5,998 nt of DNA from Candidatus Woesearchaeota archaeon (lineage in GTDB: Archaea; Nanobdellota; Nanobdellia; Woesearchaeales; WJKV01), in NCBI GenBank assembly GCA_014728875.1, contig WJKV01000014.1, positions 1 through 5,998 of the forward strand. Reading direction: 5' to 3'. This document shows positions 1 to 5,407 of the stretch, in pieces (within the stretch, counting starts at the first letter, position 1; every line of letters starts with the position of its first letter). The position numbers and the translations under genes are program-made. The notes below the pieces were generated by a model, which searched no databases, had not been told where the DNA came from, and was given only the letters and a program-made list of their open reading frames with translations.

Positions 1-275
1 ATGCACATCCTCTTGTCGCAGATTACTTTCTTTGCGACAAAATGGTCGCCTTCCCTGTGGAGCTTCAGGAAAATGTCCGGCTCTTCTACCACAGGATTTT
101 TTATCTTTTCTTTTGAGTATGTAAGGAAGGCAACTATCTTTCCGCCCCGTATTGCTGCATCGTACTGGATGTCCGCACTAACATTATAACTCAATTGGGC
201 AAGGACCTTTCCAAGGGTTATTGCCATCAGCTTGATGCCCTGTCCTCCTGCTCCGCTTATTATTATTCTTTTCAT
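1..275 (-). CDS. korC: 2-oxoacid:ferredoxin oxidoreductase, gamma subunit (partial, C-terminus beyond window)
   Basis: This is the gamma subunit of a ferredoxin-dependent 2-oxoacid oxidoreductase, a cytosolic CoA-acylating enzyme; in this family gamma contributes to CoA handling at the alpha/beta active site. Reading back from the ATG at 275-273 gives 91 residues before the window edge. Visible features are the family start motif SGAGGQGI (residues 7-14), the RGG motif (43-45) and a PVVEEPD segment (61-67) matching the usual 'P.v..pD' stretch. The motif before RGG is diverged: YDAAIRGG, where relatives usually have YGPE-RGG. The ATG lies one base past the korB stop, so it is the last visible gene of a D-A-B-C operon and is probably translationally coupled. 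It is too short to be a whole subunit (usually about 170-190 residues); the rest lies left of base 1. Family is secure; substrate is inferred from the partner subunits. Confidence 0.93.
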   Translation of the reverse strand, partial: MKRIIISGAGGQGIKLMAITLGKVLAQLSYNVSADIQYDAAIRGGKIVAFLTYSKEKIKNPVVEEPDIFLKLHREGDHFVAKKVICDKRMC

Positions 276-276
276 C

Positions 277-1008
277 TTATTCTTTCCTGACGATACCTAT
301 CTCATTGTCCTCTAATCTGTCTTTGCCGCTTGCCATCTTGAAATTCTTTTTGTAGTCCATCAGCATTTCGTATGCGTTATTGTATCCTTGTCTTTTTCCA
401 TAGGTCTCGACACAATTGGTTATTATCTCAACAAAAGAAAAACCCTTGAACTGCATGGCTTCTTTTATGCATTTTCTCATGTGGTCTATGTGGAACACAG
501 TGGTTCTTGCATAAAAGAATCTTTTGTTTGCAAGGATCAGTCCTTGTATGTTGACAGGGTGATACTTGCTGCCGAACGGGCTTGTCATTGTGACTGCGCC
601 TTCTGCTGATGTGGGTGCGAGCTGTCCGCCTGTAAGACCATAGGTCTGGTTATTGATGCAGATGACTGTGATGTCTGTATCTCTTCTCGGGCTGTGTATC
701 AGATGATTGCCTCCTATTCCGACTATGTCTCCGTCGCCGCTGAATACAATTACATTTAATTTTGGGTTTGCTCTTTTCAGGCCCTCTGCAACTGGAATGG
801 CCCTGCCGTGGCATCCGTGTATTGTGTCCATGTTAAAATAGCCCGCCGCTCTTCCGCTGCATCCGATACCGCTGACTATGCTGATCTGATTATTGTCAAG
901 GCCAAGCTCTTTGAAAGCCTTTGCTGTCTCCTTCACTGCCAGTCCGATGCCGCAGCCTGCGCACCAGATCGTGGGGAACAATTCCTGTTTGAAATATTTT
1001 TCAGTCAT
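277..1008 (-). CDS. korB: 2-oxoacid:ferredoxin oxidoreductase, beta subunit (TPP- and FeS-binding)
   Basis: Catalytic beta subunit of 243 residues that binds thiamine diphosphate and a [4Fe-4S] cluster and carries electrons from 2-oxoacid decarboxylation to ferredoxin. Seen in the sequence: WCAGCG (15-20), SGIGCSGR (46-53), HGRA (67-70), the TPP/Mg motif GDGD (91-94) followed by GIGGNH, and NN-TYG-TGGQ (119-129). Cys16, Cys19, Cys50 and Cys199 have nearly the spacing of the four cluster ligands recalled for the Sulfolobus enzyme (12, 15, 46, 197). Arg53 sits where a basic residue is linked to binding 2-oxoglutarate there, which supports a Kor rather than Por assignment. Oddities: Ala17 replaces the common Pro of CPGCG, Cys66 lies in the H-x-x-HGRA motif, and the chain is shorter than the usual 270-290 residues. 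The start overlaps the korA stop by ATGA (1005-1008), showing translational coupling. Substrate preference is inferred. Confidence 0.95.
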   Translation of the reverse strand: MTEKYFKQELFPTIWCAGCGIGLAVKETAKAFKELGLDNNQISIVSGIGCSGRAAGYFNMDTIHGCHGRAIPVAEGLKRANPKLNVIVFSGDGDIVGIGGNHLIHSPRRDTDITVICINNQTYGLTGGQLAPTSAEGAVTMTSPFGSKYHPVNIQGLILANKRFFYARTTVFHIDHMRKCIKEAMQFKGFSFVEIITNCVETYGKRQGYNNAYEMLMDYKKNFKMASGKDRLEDNEIGIVRKE

Positions 1009-2033
1009 TCTAAACCCAGCACCTTCAATTGTTCTTCTATGCCTGAAAGTTTCACTTCCCCTCCCTGCACAGAAATGCCCTGTATCTTTCTTTTCAGAAG
1101 GACCTCTACTTCGTGCAAGTATTGTCCTTCGTTCTGCTCTATCACGACAATGTTCTTGAAGTCTTTTGCAATTATCTTTAATTCATCTAGTATGGGAAAC
1201 AATCTTATCGGCCTGAAGATTGCAAACCTATCTCTCAGCGGGCTGATGACCCTGCTTGTTATTCCGTACGCAACAAGCAAAGTGTCAGAATCCTTCTGGC
1301 CCATGTATTCATAAAAAGAATAATTATTTGCAGCTCTTGTCTGCTTCTCCTTTGTTCTTTTTATCCATCTCTTGTAATTCTCACTGTCCCTTGTCTTTGG
1401 TGCGTCTTTTTCATGCGCCAGCCCTGTGAAATGCCTGGTTCCTTTTCCAAACGGCTCTAAGGTTCTTTGTCTTATCTTGGCTGCCTTGTCTATCTCTTCT
1501 GTGTCTGCTGTCTCGTAGATGTGCGATGTGGAAGTGTCTGTCAGCAGGATGACAGGAGATTGCGAATCTTCTGCTGCATTGAATGCTTCTATTGTATACT
1601 TGTAGCATTCTTCAACACTGTTCGGATAAAAAACAATAGGAAAGATGTCGCCGTGGCTTCCGTGCGCAGACTGCAGTATGTCTCCCTGGCTTCCCAGGGT
1701 CGGCATCCCTGTGCTCGGCCCCACTCTTTGGCAGTCGACAACAACAACAGGAACCTCCATCATGTGCGCCAGTCCTATGCCTTCCTGCTTCAGTGAGAAT
1801 CCCGGGCCAGAGGTCGCTGTCATTGATTTTGCGCCGCCCAGGCTGGCGCCTATGACCATGTTTATCGCTGCGATCTCATCCTCTGCGTGAACAAAACCTA
1901 TGTCTTTCTGTCTCGAAAGAAAATGCATGATCTCTGAAGCAGGCGTGATAGGATAGCCTGCAAAAAACTTCATACCGGCTTTAATCGCGCCGAGACATAT
2001 CGCTTCATTTCCCTGCAGCAGTTTTTTTGTCAT
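1005..2033 (-). CDS. korA: 2-oxoacid:ferredoxin oxidoreductase, alpha subunit
   Basis: Alpha subunit of 342 residues. It pairs with beta to build the thiamine diphosphate site and binds the 2-oxoacid. The N-terminal POR-type pyrimidine-binding domain (about 7-175) carries QGNEA (7-11), the substrate-carboxylate motif YPITPASEI (27-35), the EDE motif (51-53) whose acidic residue contacts the cofactor in this fold, ATSGPGFS (73-80), and GPSTGMPT-SQGD (105-118). After a charged linker (about 176-245) comes the transketolase C-terminal-like domain (about 246-340), with VAYG and VIEQNEGQ (297-304). Overall pattern and length match archaeal KorA; VorA-type enzymes are the closest alternative. The ATG at 2033 is four bases past the korD stop and there is no strong ribosome-binding site, so translation is probably coupled. 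The stop overlaps the korB start. This is an apparently intact gene within one operon. Confidence 0.95.
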   Translation of the reverse strand: MTKKLLQGNEAICLGAIKAGMKFFAGYPITPASEIMHFLSRQKDIGFVHAEDEIAAINMVIGASLGGAKSMTATSGPGFSLKQEGIGLAHMMEVPVVVVDCQRVGPSTGMPTLGSQGDILQSAHGSHGDIFPIVFYPNSVEECYKYTIEAFNAAEDSQSPVILLTDTSTSHIYETADTEEIDKAAKIRQRTLEPFGKGTRHFTGLAHEKDAPKTRDSENYKRWIKRTKEKQTRAANNYSFYEYMGQKDSDTLLVAYGITSRVISPLRDRFAIFRPIRLFPILDELKIIAKDFKNIVVIEQNEGQYLHEVEVLLKRKIQGISVQGGEVKLSGIEEQLKVLGLE

Positions 2034-2037
2034 CTTA

Positions 2038-2274
2038 TTATTTTTTATTTTCTTCTGTATCTTGTTTTTGTTCCTTTCTATCTTCTGAATCTTTAGCCAA
2101 CTGTAGACCCATCTCTGGACAATACTTTGTGCAGATTCCGCATTTCAAACAGCTGCTTTCTATCACAAGCTCTTTGCCCTTGAATTGCAGGCATTTCTGC
2201 GGGCACATCTGAACGCATAAGTTGCAGAACTTGCATAATTCGTTGTCCCATTCCAAAGGGCCTATCTTCTTCAT
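2038..2274 (-). CDS. korD: 2-oxoacid:ferredoxin oxidoreductase, delta subunit (2x[4Fe-4S] ferredoxin)
   Basis: Small 78-residue ferredoxin-type subunit that passes electrons from the beta-subunit cluster to external ferredoxin. Two ferredoxin cluster motifs are visible: Cys14, 17, 20 and 24 (C-x2-C-x2-C-x3-CP) and Cys42, 45, 48 and 52 (same pattern), enough for two [4Fe-4S] clusters. Residues 61-78 are a hydrophilic Lys/Glu/Asp/Gln tail with no cluster ligands. The frame stays open upstream to another ATG at 2355, but the ATG at 2274 is chosen: it leaves the normal family N-terminus, lies about 28 nt from the centre of a TATA box, and avoids translating the promoter and overlapping the divergent transporter start. 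First gene of the korDABC operon. Confidence 0.9.
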   Translation of the reverse strand: MKKIGPLEWDNELCKFCNLCVQMCPQKCLQFKGKELVIESSCLKCGICTKYCPEMGLQLAKDSEDRKEQKQDTEENKK

Positions 2275-2298
2275 TTTATTATATTTTCCTTGCATGCA

Positions 2299-2306
2299 TT
2301 TATAAA
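2299..2306 (-). promoter_or_regulatory. TATA box of the korDABC operon
   Basis: TTTATAAA, a self-complementary archaeal TATA element, is centred about 28 nt upstream of the korD ATG at 2274. Transcription would begin at or next to the start codon, giving a leaderless or nearly leaderless mRNA; no ribosome-binding site is seen before this ATG. The same box could also fire to the right because it is palindromic. Confidence 0.65.
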
Positions 2307-2319
2307 GTTTTGGGAATGA

Positions 2320-2327
2320 TTTATAAA
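2320..2327 (+). promoter_or_regulatory. TATA box of the MFS transporter gene
   Basis: A second TTTATAAA is centred about 26 nt before the ATG at 2350, predicting a leaderless transcript. It sits inside a 10-bp sequence, ATTTATAAAG, repeated exactly 21 bp to the left (2298-2307 and 2319-2328). TBP bound at one box is likely to affect use of the other. Confidence 0.65.
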
Positions 2328-2349
2328 GAAAAAAGTAATCCAGGAAAGC

Positions 2350-3492
2350 ATGCAAAAAGAGGGAAGCCTGAAGATAGAAGATTCATTGGCCTTTCTCAGG
2401 AGCTTGCTGCTGAACTTCGCAATGCTGTTCCTGCCCATCTATTTTCTGCAGCTGGGATTTAACGGCTGGCAGACAGGTGTATTGCTGTCACTGTTCACTA
2501 TCAGTGCGCTTGTAGTGACTTTTCCAATGGGTGTCGCGAGCGACAGGCTCGGAAGCAAGCATCTGATAATGATAGGCCTGCTTCTGGTGGCTGTGTTTTT
2601 TTTCGGCATAGGCACACTGCAGAATTTCTGGCTGTTTGTTGTATTGTTCTTTGTAGGCGGTTTTGGAAACACCACAGTGCAGATATCTGTAATCTCTGTC
2701 ACCTACAGGATTATAAGGAACTTCCACAGGGGCGCAAGGTTCGGCCTGTTCAATACTTTCTCTCACCTGGGAAGCGCAGCAGGTATTTTCATAGGAGGCT
2801 TTCTGATAATAAAAAGCGGGTTTCCTCCTGTGCTGAAATTCACAGGCGCAATGTTCATCATCCTCATAATATTCGCGTTCTTTATCCCGAAAACAAAAAA
2901 AAGCAAATTCAGCCTGCAATTCTATAAGCTTGATTTCATGCGGAAGCCCGTGATTGTCTTTGTCATATTGATGTTTCTTTATTCCCTTCACTGGGGGGCT
3001 GAAAAAACCAGTTTTGCATTATTCCTGAAGACTGTGATAGGCCTTAATGAGATGCAGATTGGCATATATATCGCAGCGGCAATCTGTTTCCTGGCAATAT
3101 TCTCATATTTCTTTGGAAGAAAACTGGACCGCCGTTTCGGAGATGCGCGATTATTGTATATTGGCTTGATCCTGAGCGGTGTCGGCCACATCTTCATGAC
3201 TTATCCCAACCTCTATTCAAGCTTTTTCTTCAGGGTCCTGCACGAGATAGGAGACGCAGGAGTCATGCTGGTCAGCTTCATGGCAGTAAGCAAACTGTTC
3301 AGCCTGAAAAGAATCGGCGGCGACGGCGGCGCGCTCAGGTCTATCATGATCCTCGGAAGCTTTGCAGGTGCCTTGATATACGGCCCTGTCGGCTACAGGT
3401 TCGGCTACCAATGGCCTATACTGATCAGCGGGATCATAATCCTGACAACATGCCTTCTGGCTTTTGCATTCAGAAAACATTTGAAAGTATAA
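2350..3492 (+). CDS. Major facilitator superfamily (MFS) transporter
   Basis: Integral membrane transporter of 380 residues, with hydrophobic segments spread along the chain in a pattern consistent with about 12 transmembrane helices in two halves. The MFS signature loop between helices 2 and 3 is clear: GVASDRLGSK (61-70). The equivalent loop of the second half is FGRKLDRRFGDAR (255-267). A basic stretch around 181-200 (KTKKSK and following) fits the central cytoplasmic loop. A charged residue pair in the second half, His-Trp-Gly-Ala-Glu (214-218), could face the transport path. Substrate cannot be told from sequence; drug, sugar or organic-acid efflux or uptake are all possible. The gene is single, transcribed away from korDABC from its own TATA box, and converges on the Tyr-rich gene with nine bases between their stops. 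A weak AGGAAA lies only two bases before the ATG, too close to be a typical ribosome-binding site. Confidence 0.9.
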   Translation: MQKEGSLKIEDSLAFLRSLLLNFAMLFLPIYFLQLGFNGWQTGVLLSLFTISALVVTFPMGVASDRLGSKHLIMIGLLLVAVFFFGIGTLQNFWLFVVLFFVGGFGNTTVQISVISVTYRIIRNFHRGARFGLFNTFSHLGSAAGIFIGGFLIIKSGFPPVLKFTGAMFIILIIFAFFIPKTKKSKFSLQFYKLDFMRKPVIVFVILMFLYSLHWGAEKTSFALFLKTVIGLNEMQIGIYIAAAICFLAIFSYFFGRKLDRRFGDARLLYIGLILSGVGHIFMTYPNLYSSFFFRVLHEIGDAGVMLVSFMAVSKLFSLKRIGGDGGALRSIMILGSFAGALIYGPVGYRFGYQWPILISGIIILTTCLLAFAFRKHLKV

Positions 3493-3502
3493 AAGAAAAA
3501 AT
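3493..3502 (-). terminator. T-rich tract after the Tyr-rich protein gene
   Basis: Read on the minus strand, the bases just after the stop at 3502-3504 are an almost uninterrupted T run (TTTTTTCTTT) with no hairpin, the form of an archaeal intrinsic termination signal. It abuts the stop codon of the convergent transporter gene. No comparable T run follows the transporter on the plus strand, so that transcript may run into the antisense of the Tyr-rich gene. Confidence 0.5.
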
Positions 3503-3786
3503 TACCAGAACAATGCTTCTGCTGTTTTTGGCCTGTAATGCATGTAATGGTAATATCCATAATAGTGCGGATAAGCAGGCCTCTTGCCCCAGTAATAAGG
3601 CTGGTATTCATCATGGTACCTGTGCCAGCTGTAGTCATAGATGGCCCGCTCCTTGGGATAACCGTATCTCCAGCTTTCATGCCCGTAACCGTCATTCTCA
3701 TAAGAAGCGCTCGCAAGACTGACAGCGACCAACAGCATGCTTAATGCCAAAGCAAGCAAGAACATTAATCTCATCACCTTTTTCAT
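3502..3786 (-). CDS. Small exported Tyr/His/Trp-rich protein, function unknown
   Basis: A 94-residue protein of no family I recognise. Residues 1-27 form a classic signal peptide: basic MKKVMR, a hydrophobic core to about residue 24, then Ala-Ser-Ala as a type I signal peptidase site, so the mature chain would start near Ser28. The roughly 67 mature residues contain 17 Tyr (about a quarter), 6 His and 4 Trp, densest at 61-84 where YY, HYY and GYYHY runs occur. There is no Cys. This composition suggests a surface or extracellular peptide that could bind metal, pack by aromatic stacking or be cross-linked; these are guesses. Expression looks deliberate: a TATA box at 3826-3833, a strong ribosome-binding site and a T-rich terminator surround it. 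Met5 is a possible alternative start because GGTG also precedes it, but the upstream site is stronger and gives the complete signal peptide. Real gene likely; role unknown. Confidence 0.8.
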   Translation of the reverse strand: MKKVMRLMFLLALALSMLLVAVSLASASYENDGYGHESWRYGYPKERAIYDYSWHRYHDEYQPYYWGKRPAYPHYYGYYHYMHYRPKTAEALFW

Positions 3787-3790
3787 GTTT

Positions 3791-3799
3791 TCACCCCCT
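3791..3799 (-). promoter_or_regulatory. Strong ribosome-binding site of the Tyr-rich protein gene
   Basis: AGGGGGTGA on the minus strand matches the archaeal anti-16S consensus AGGAGGTGA at all but one base and ends four bases before the ATG at 3786. It fixes this start and shows that the mRNA has a short leader, unlike several neighbouring genes. Confidence 0.75.
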
Positions 3800-3825
3800 T
3801 GATATGCTTAATAGATTTAGAGAAT

Positions 3826-3833
3826 TATATAAA
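3826..3833 (-). promoter_or_regulatory. TATA box of the Tyr-rich protein gene
   Basis: TTTATATA on the minus strand is centred about 43 nt before the ATG at 3786. Initiation about 26 nt downstream would fall near 3803, giving a leader of about 17 nt that contains the ribosome-binding site. Confidence 0.6.
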
Positions 3834-3834
3834 C

Positions 3835-3860
3835 TTAACCAATCACCAATTAGGGGTTAA
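3835..3860. repeat. Short inverted repeat upstream of the Tyr-rich gene promoter
   Basis: TTAACC (3835-3840) and GGTTAA (3855-3860) form a 6-bp inverted repeat with a 14-base spacer; the spacer side also holds CCAAT twice (3839-3843 and 3846-3850). It lies directly upstream of the TATA box and overlaps the stop of the His-rich gene. It could be an operator or BRE region, but a six-base match may be chance. Confidence 0.25.
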
Positions 3861-4432
3861 CGCGGAAGCAGAATCTTTCTTCCCAGATCAGGTTCTTCTG
3901 CAAGATATTCTTCCAGATTGTATGTGTGTCTTCTGTGCTCTGCTTCAGCTCCAAAAATAAAATTCATGTCCTCGCAATGGCTGTCATTTTCAGGAACAAA
4001 AATTTGTCTTTCTCCATCCCATTTGAAACCCAAGTTTAGTGGCTCTGTTCCACGGAAATTAGCTGCAAAAACACTTGGATTCTGCAATCTCCATTGCTCG
4101 CCTTCTGCTTCTGTATCAAAATCATGAAAACCAAAGAAATCTATCATTCTGCCAACTTCTTCTCTAGAATGAGAATAACCATCTGGCACATCCCCCCATA
4201 CTGCAGCAATAATGTAAACAAATTTGGATACGTCTAGATGTCCTGTCCTGTATATTACTTGTTCAAAATGCTTGTGAGCACCATCTCTTGCATAAACATG
4301 ATCCTCTTCACCAACTTTAAACCATTTAACATTTTGTGCAGTGTGATGATGATAAAGCCTGCCTGGAGGATTATAGCCATCCCTAATTCCTGTTGATTCT
4401 CTTCTGAAATGTGATACGTGTGTGAATGGCAT
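3857..4432 (-). CDS. His-rich hypothetical protein (191 aa), family not recognised
   Basis: A 191-residue protein that I cannot place in a family. It has no signal peptide; the only clearly hydrophobic stretch is short (FVYIIAAVWG, 71-80), which looks like a buried strand or helix, so it is probably soluble and cytosolic. It is rich in His (14, including HHH at 28-30 and HKH at 53-55), aromatic and acidic residues, with a single Cys (153). Notable segments are NPPGRLYHHH (21-30), HVYARDGAHKHFEQ (45-58), VWGDVPDGYSHSREEVG (78-94) and an acidic C-terminal part ending in GRKILLPR. Clustered His and acidic residues could bind metal, but no known metalloenzyme motif is evident. It has its own TATA box and a leaderless-type start. 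Codon choice differs from the transporter: Val is 7 GTT, 4 GTA, 1 GTG and no GTC here, against about 1 GTT in 24 there. Length and an uninterrupted frame support a real gene. Confidence 0.75.
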   Translation of the reverse strand: MPFTHVSHFRRESTGIRDGYNPPGRLYHHHTAQNVKWFKVGEEDHVYARDGAHKHFEQVIYRTGHLDVSKFVYIIAAVWGDVPDGYSHSREEVGRMIDFFGFHDFDTEAEGEQWRLQNPSVFAANFRGTEPLNLGFKWDGERQIFVPENDSHCEDMNFIFGAEAEHRRHTYNLEEYLAEEPDLGRKILLPR

Positions 4433-4456
4433 TTTTAGGGCTTTTATTTCTGCGAA

Positions 4457-4464
4457 TATTTAAA
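4457..4464 (-). promoter_or_regulatory. TATA box of the His-rich hypothetical gene
   Basis: TTTAAATA on the minus strand is centred about 28 nt before the ATG at 4432, so a leaderless mRNA is expected. No ribosome-binding site is seen before the ATG. Confidence 0.55.
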
Positions 4465-4484
4465 GCTTCTGCAAGATATTGAAA

Positions 4485-4610
4485 TCATTTGACATTGACC
4501 TGTTCTTCTAGAATACAGTCAGAAATCAGCTTGTCATATCGCATCCTTTTGAAAGCGGGGGCTCTCAGGTCCTGATGTTTCGTGAACTTGAGGTATTCGA
4601 CTTTCCTCAT
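4485..4610 (-). CDS. Possible small basic protein (41 aa), uncertain
   Basis: A complete 42-codon frame (ATG at 4610, TGA at 4485-4487) lies in the 250-base gap between the His-rich gene and doxX. It encodes a basic peptide beginning MRKVEYLKFTKHQ, with 10 Lys/Arg against 6 Asp/Glu and one Cys. Codons such as AGG, AGA, CAG, CTG and GTC fit the neighbours. Against it: there is no ribosome-binding site and no TATA box at the right distance, and the doxX terminator lies upstream. The opposite strand in the same triplet register is also open (4512-4661) and would end in a protein-like tail from an ATG at 4575 (28 residues, ending KKILDEEFI). One strand may be a true small gene or a gene remnant and the other its shadow. 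I do not recognise either product. Confidence 0.35.
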   Translation of the reverse strand: MRKVEYLKFTKHQDLRAPAFKRMRYDKLISDCILEEQVNVK

Positions 4611-4660
4611 TGGGATTATAAAAAAGTCATAAAGAAAATTCTGGACGAAGAGTTTATCTA

Positions 4661-4682
4661 AAAGAAAAAAAGAAAAAATAAA
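4661..4682 (-). terminator. T-rich terminator after doxX
   Basis: On the minus strand, directly after the doxX TGA, comes a run made of T with only a few interruptions (TTTATTTTTTCTTTTTTTCT and on). There is no stem-loop before it, which is normal for archaeal U-rich termination. Confidence 0.6.
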
Positions 4683-5081
4683 TCATTCGTGGTGCCAGAT
4701 CAGGCCGTCCAGGCTGAACATTCTGCTTCCGCAGATTCCCAGTGCGATGGCTCCGCCCAGCAGGCCTATGTTCATTGCCACGATCGAGAAGCCGTTCGAG
4801 ACTCCGGCTGAAACTGTCACTGTGAATCCCAGTATCAGAATCGCGCTGATTATTCCTATTATTCTTGTGAACAGTCCGAGTATCAGCAAAAGTCCCACTG
4901 CAAGTTCGATGATGCCCAAAGGCATGGGAAACATGACTTCAAGATACGGGAAGTTTGACAGAAACTCAGGCAGGAAACCGGGCAGCGCCCCGAAAAATAT
5001 CTTGTTTATTCCTGTCCATAAGAATACAAAACCAAGACCGAGTCTCAAGAACACCATTGCATAATCATATAGATCGTTCAT
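4683..5081 (-). CDS. DoxX family membrane protein
   Basis: A 132-residue integral membrane protein of the DoxX/DoxD-like family, with four predicted membrane helices at about 7-26, 53-71, 76-92 and 100-117. The family signature is visible in helix 1 (FLRLGLGFVFLWTGINKI, 11-28: Arg13, then the G-x2-K pattern) and in helix 2 with its conserved Glu59 followed by GLLLILGLFTR (63-73). DoxX proteins are linked to thiol or quinone redox processes; in mycobacteria one forms a membrane complex with superoxide dismutase and a sulfurtransferase. No exact reaction can be assigned here. The gene has its own TATA box and a very good ribosome-binding site (AGGAGGCGAT at 5085-5094), and is followed by a T-rich terminator. 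The glutaredoxin-like gene lies 59 bases upstream on the same strand, so the two could also be read together. Function beyond family is inference. Confidence 0.85.
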   Translation of the reverse strand: MNDLYDYAMVFLRLGLGFVFLWTGINKIFFGALPGFLPEFLSNFPYLEVMFPMPLGIIELAVGLLLILGLFTRIIGIISAILILGFTVTVSAGVSNGFSIVAMNIGLLGGAIALGICGSRMFSLDGLIWHHE

Positions 5082-5084
5082 TAT

Positions 5085-5094
5085 ATCGCCTCCT
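5085..5094 (-). promoter_or_regulatory. Ribosome-binding site of doxX
   Basis: AGGAGGCGAT on the minus strand matches the archaeal anti-16S sequence AGGAGGTGAT in nine of ten positions. The GGAGG core ends seven bases before the ATG at 5081, which fixes this start. Confidence 0.8.
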
Positions 5095-5127
5095 TTTTTG
5101 ATAATAAAAAGAACAATAGAAAATAGG

Positions 5128-5134
5128 TATTTAA
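5128..5134 (-). promoter_or_regulatory. Probable TATA box of doxX
   Basis: TTAAATA on the minus strand, just past the stop of the glutaredoxin-like gene, is centred about 50 nt before the doxX ATG. Initiation would fall near 5105, giving a leader of about 24 nt that holds the ribosome-binding site. The stretch 5098-5124 is also T-rich on this strand and could end glutaredoxin transcripts. Confidence 0.5.
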
Positions 5135-5140
5135 GCTTTT

Positions 5141-5383
5141 TTATAATCCAAGTGCTTTTTTGATCTTTTCCTTGTCAAAGCCAACAATGATTTCGCCTTC
5201 AATGTCTATTACAGGCACGCCCATCTGTCCGCTCTTCTCGACCATTTCCTTTGCCTTGTCCTGGCTTTTTGACACATCAATGTCCTCGAACTCAATATCA
5301 TTCTCTTTCAAAAATTCTTTTACATGATTGCAAAACGGACATGTCGGAGTGCTGTAGACAACGACTTTCTTTTTTTCTGCCAT
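5141..5383 (-). CDS. Glutaredoxin-like thiol-disulfide oxidoreductase
   Basis: An 80-residue cytosolic thioredoxin-fold protein that exchanges thiols and disulfides. The strand VVVYSTPT (7-14) leads into the active-site motif CPFC (Cys15, Cys18), followed by a helix. The cis-proline segment is GVPV (55-58, Pro57) and the Gly-Phe turn GF (68-69) closes the fold. The length is the family's usual 75-85 residues. The dithiol CPFC resembles NrdH/YruB-type glutaredoxins, which often take electrons from thioredoxin reductase rather than glutathione; archaea generally lack glutathione, so that is the likelier mode. The physiological target is unknown. The ATG lies about 28 nt from a TATA box (5408-5415) with no ribosome-binding site, so a leaderless mRNA is expected. 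doxX follows 59 bases downstream, and a CARF-like regulator is transcribed divergently. Confidence 0.92.
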   Translation of the reverse strand: MAEKKKVVVYSTPTCPFCNHVKEFLKENDIEFEDIDVSKSQDKAKEMVEKSGQMGVPVIDIEGEIIVGFDKEKIKKALGL

Positions 5384-5407
5384 TTTATCTGGCCTATTTC
5401 CTAATCA

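Noticed and set aside
808..1314. Long plus-strand open frame of 168 codons
   Set aside because: It is antisense to the well-supported korB and korA genes and its product is Ser/Cys-rich with no recognisable domain.
2291..2353. GCATGC palindromes at 2292-2297 and 2348-2353 flanking the two TATA boxes
   Set aside because: Six-base palindromes are common; the second overlaps the transporter start codon and spacing to the promoters is not symmetric.
2275..2355. Extended korD start at 2355 adding 27 residues
   Set aside because: The extension would translate the TATA box, overlap the divergent transporter start and add a segment foreign to ferredoxin-type delta subunits; the ATG at 2274 has the right promoter spacing.
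3405..3722. Open frames of about 103 codons on both strands across the transporter/Tyr-rich junction
   Set aside because: They overlap two supported genes in other frames, have no promoter or ribosome-binding site, and give low-complexity products.
4485..4685. DoxX and the 41-codon ORF share one reading frame with only the TGA at 4683-4685 between them, suggesting readthrough or a split gene
   Set aside because: DoxX already has its full family length, and the bridging codons come from the T-rich terminator, so the shared frame is probably a one-in-three coincidence.
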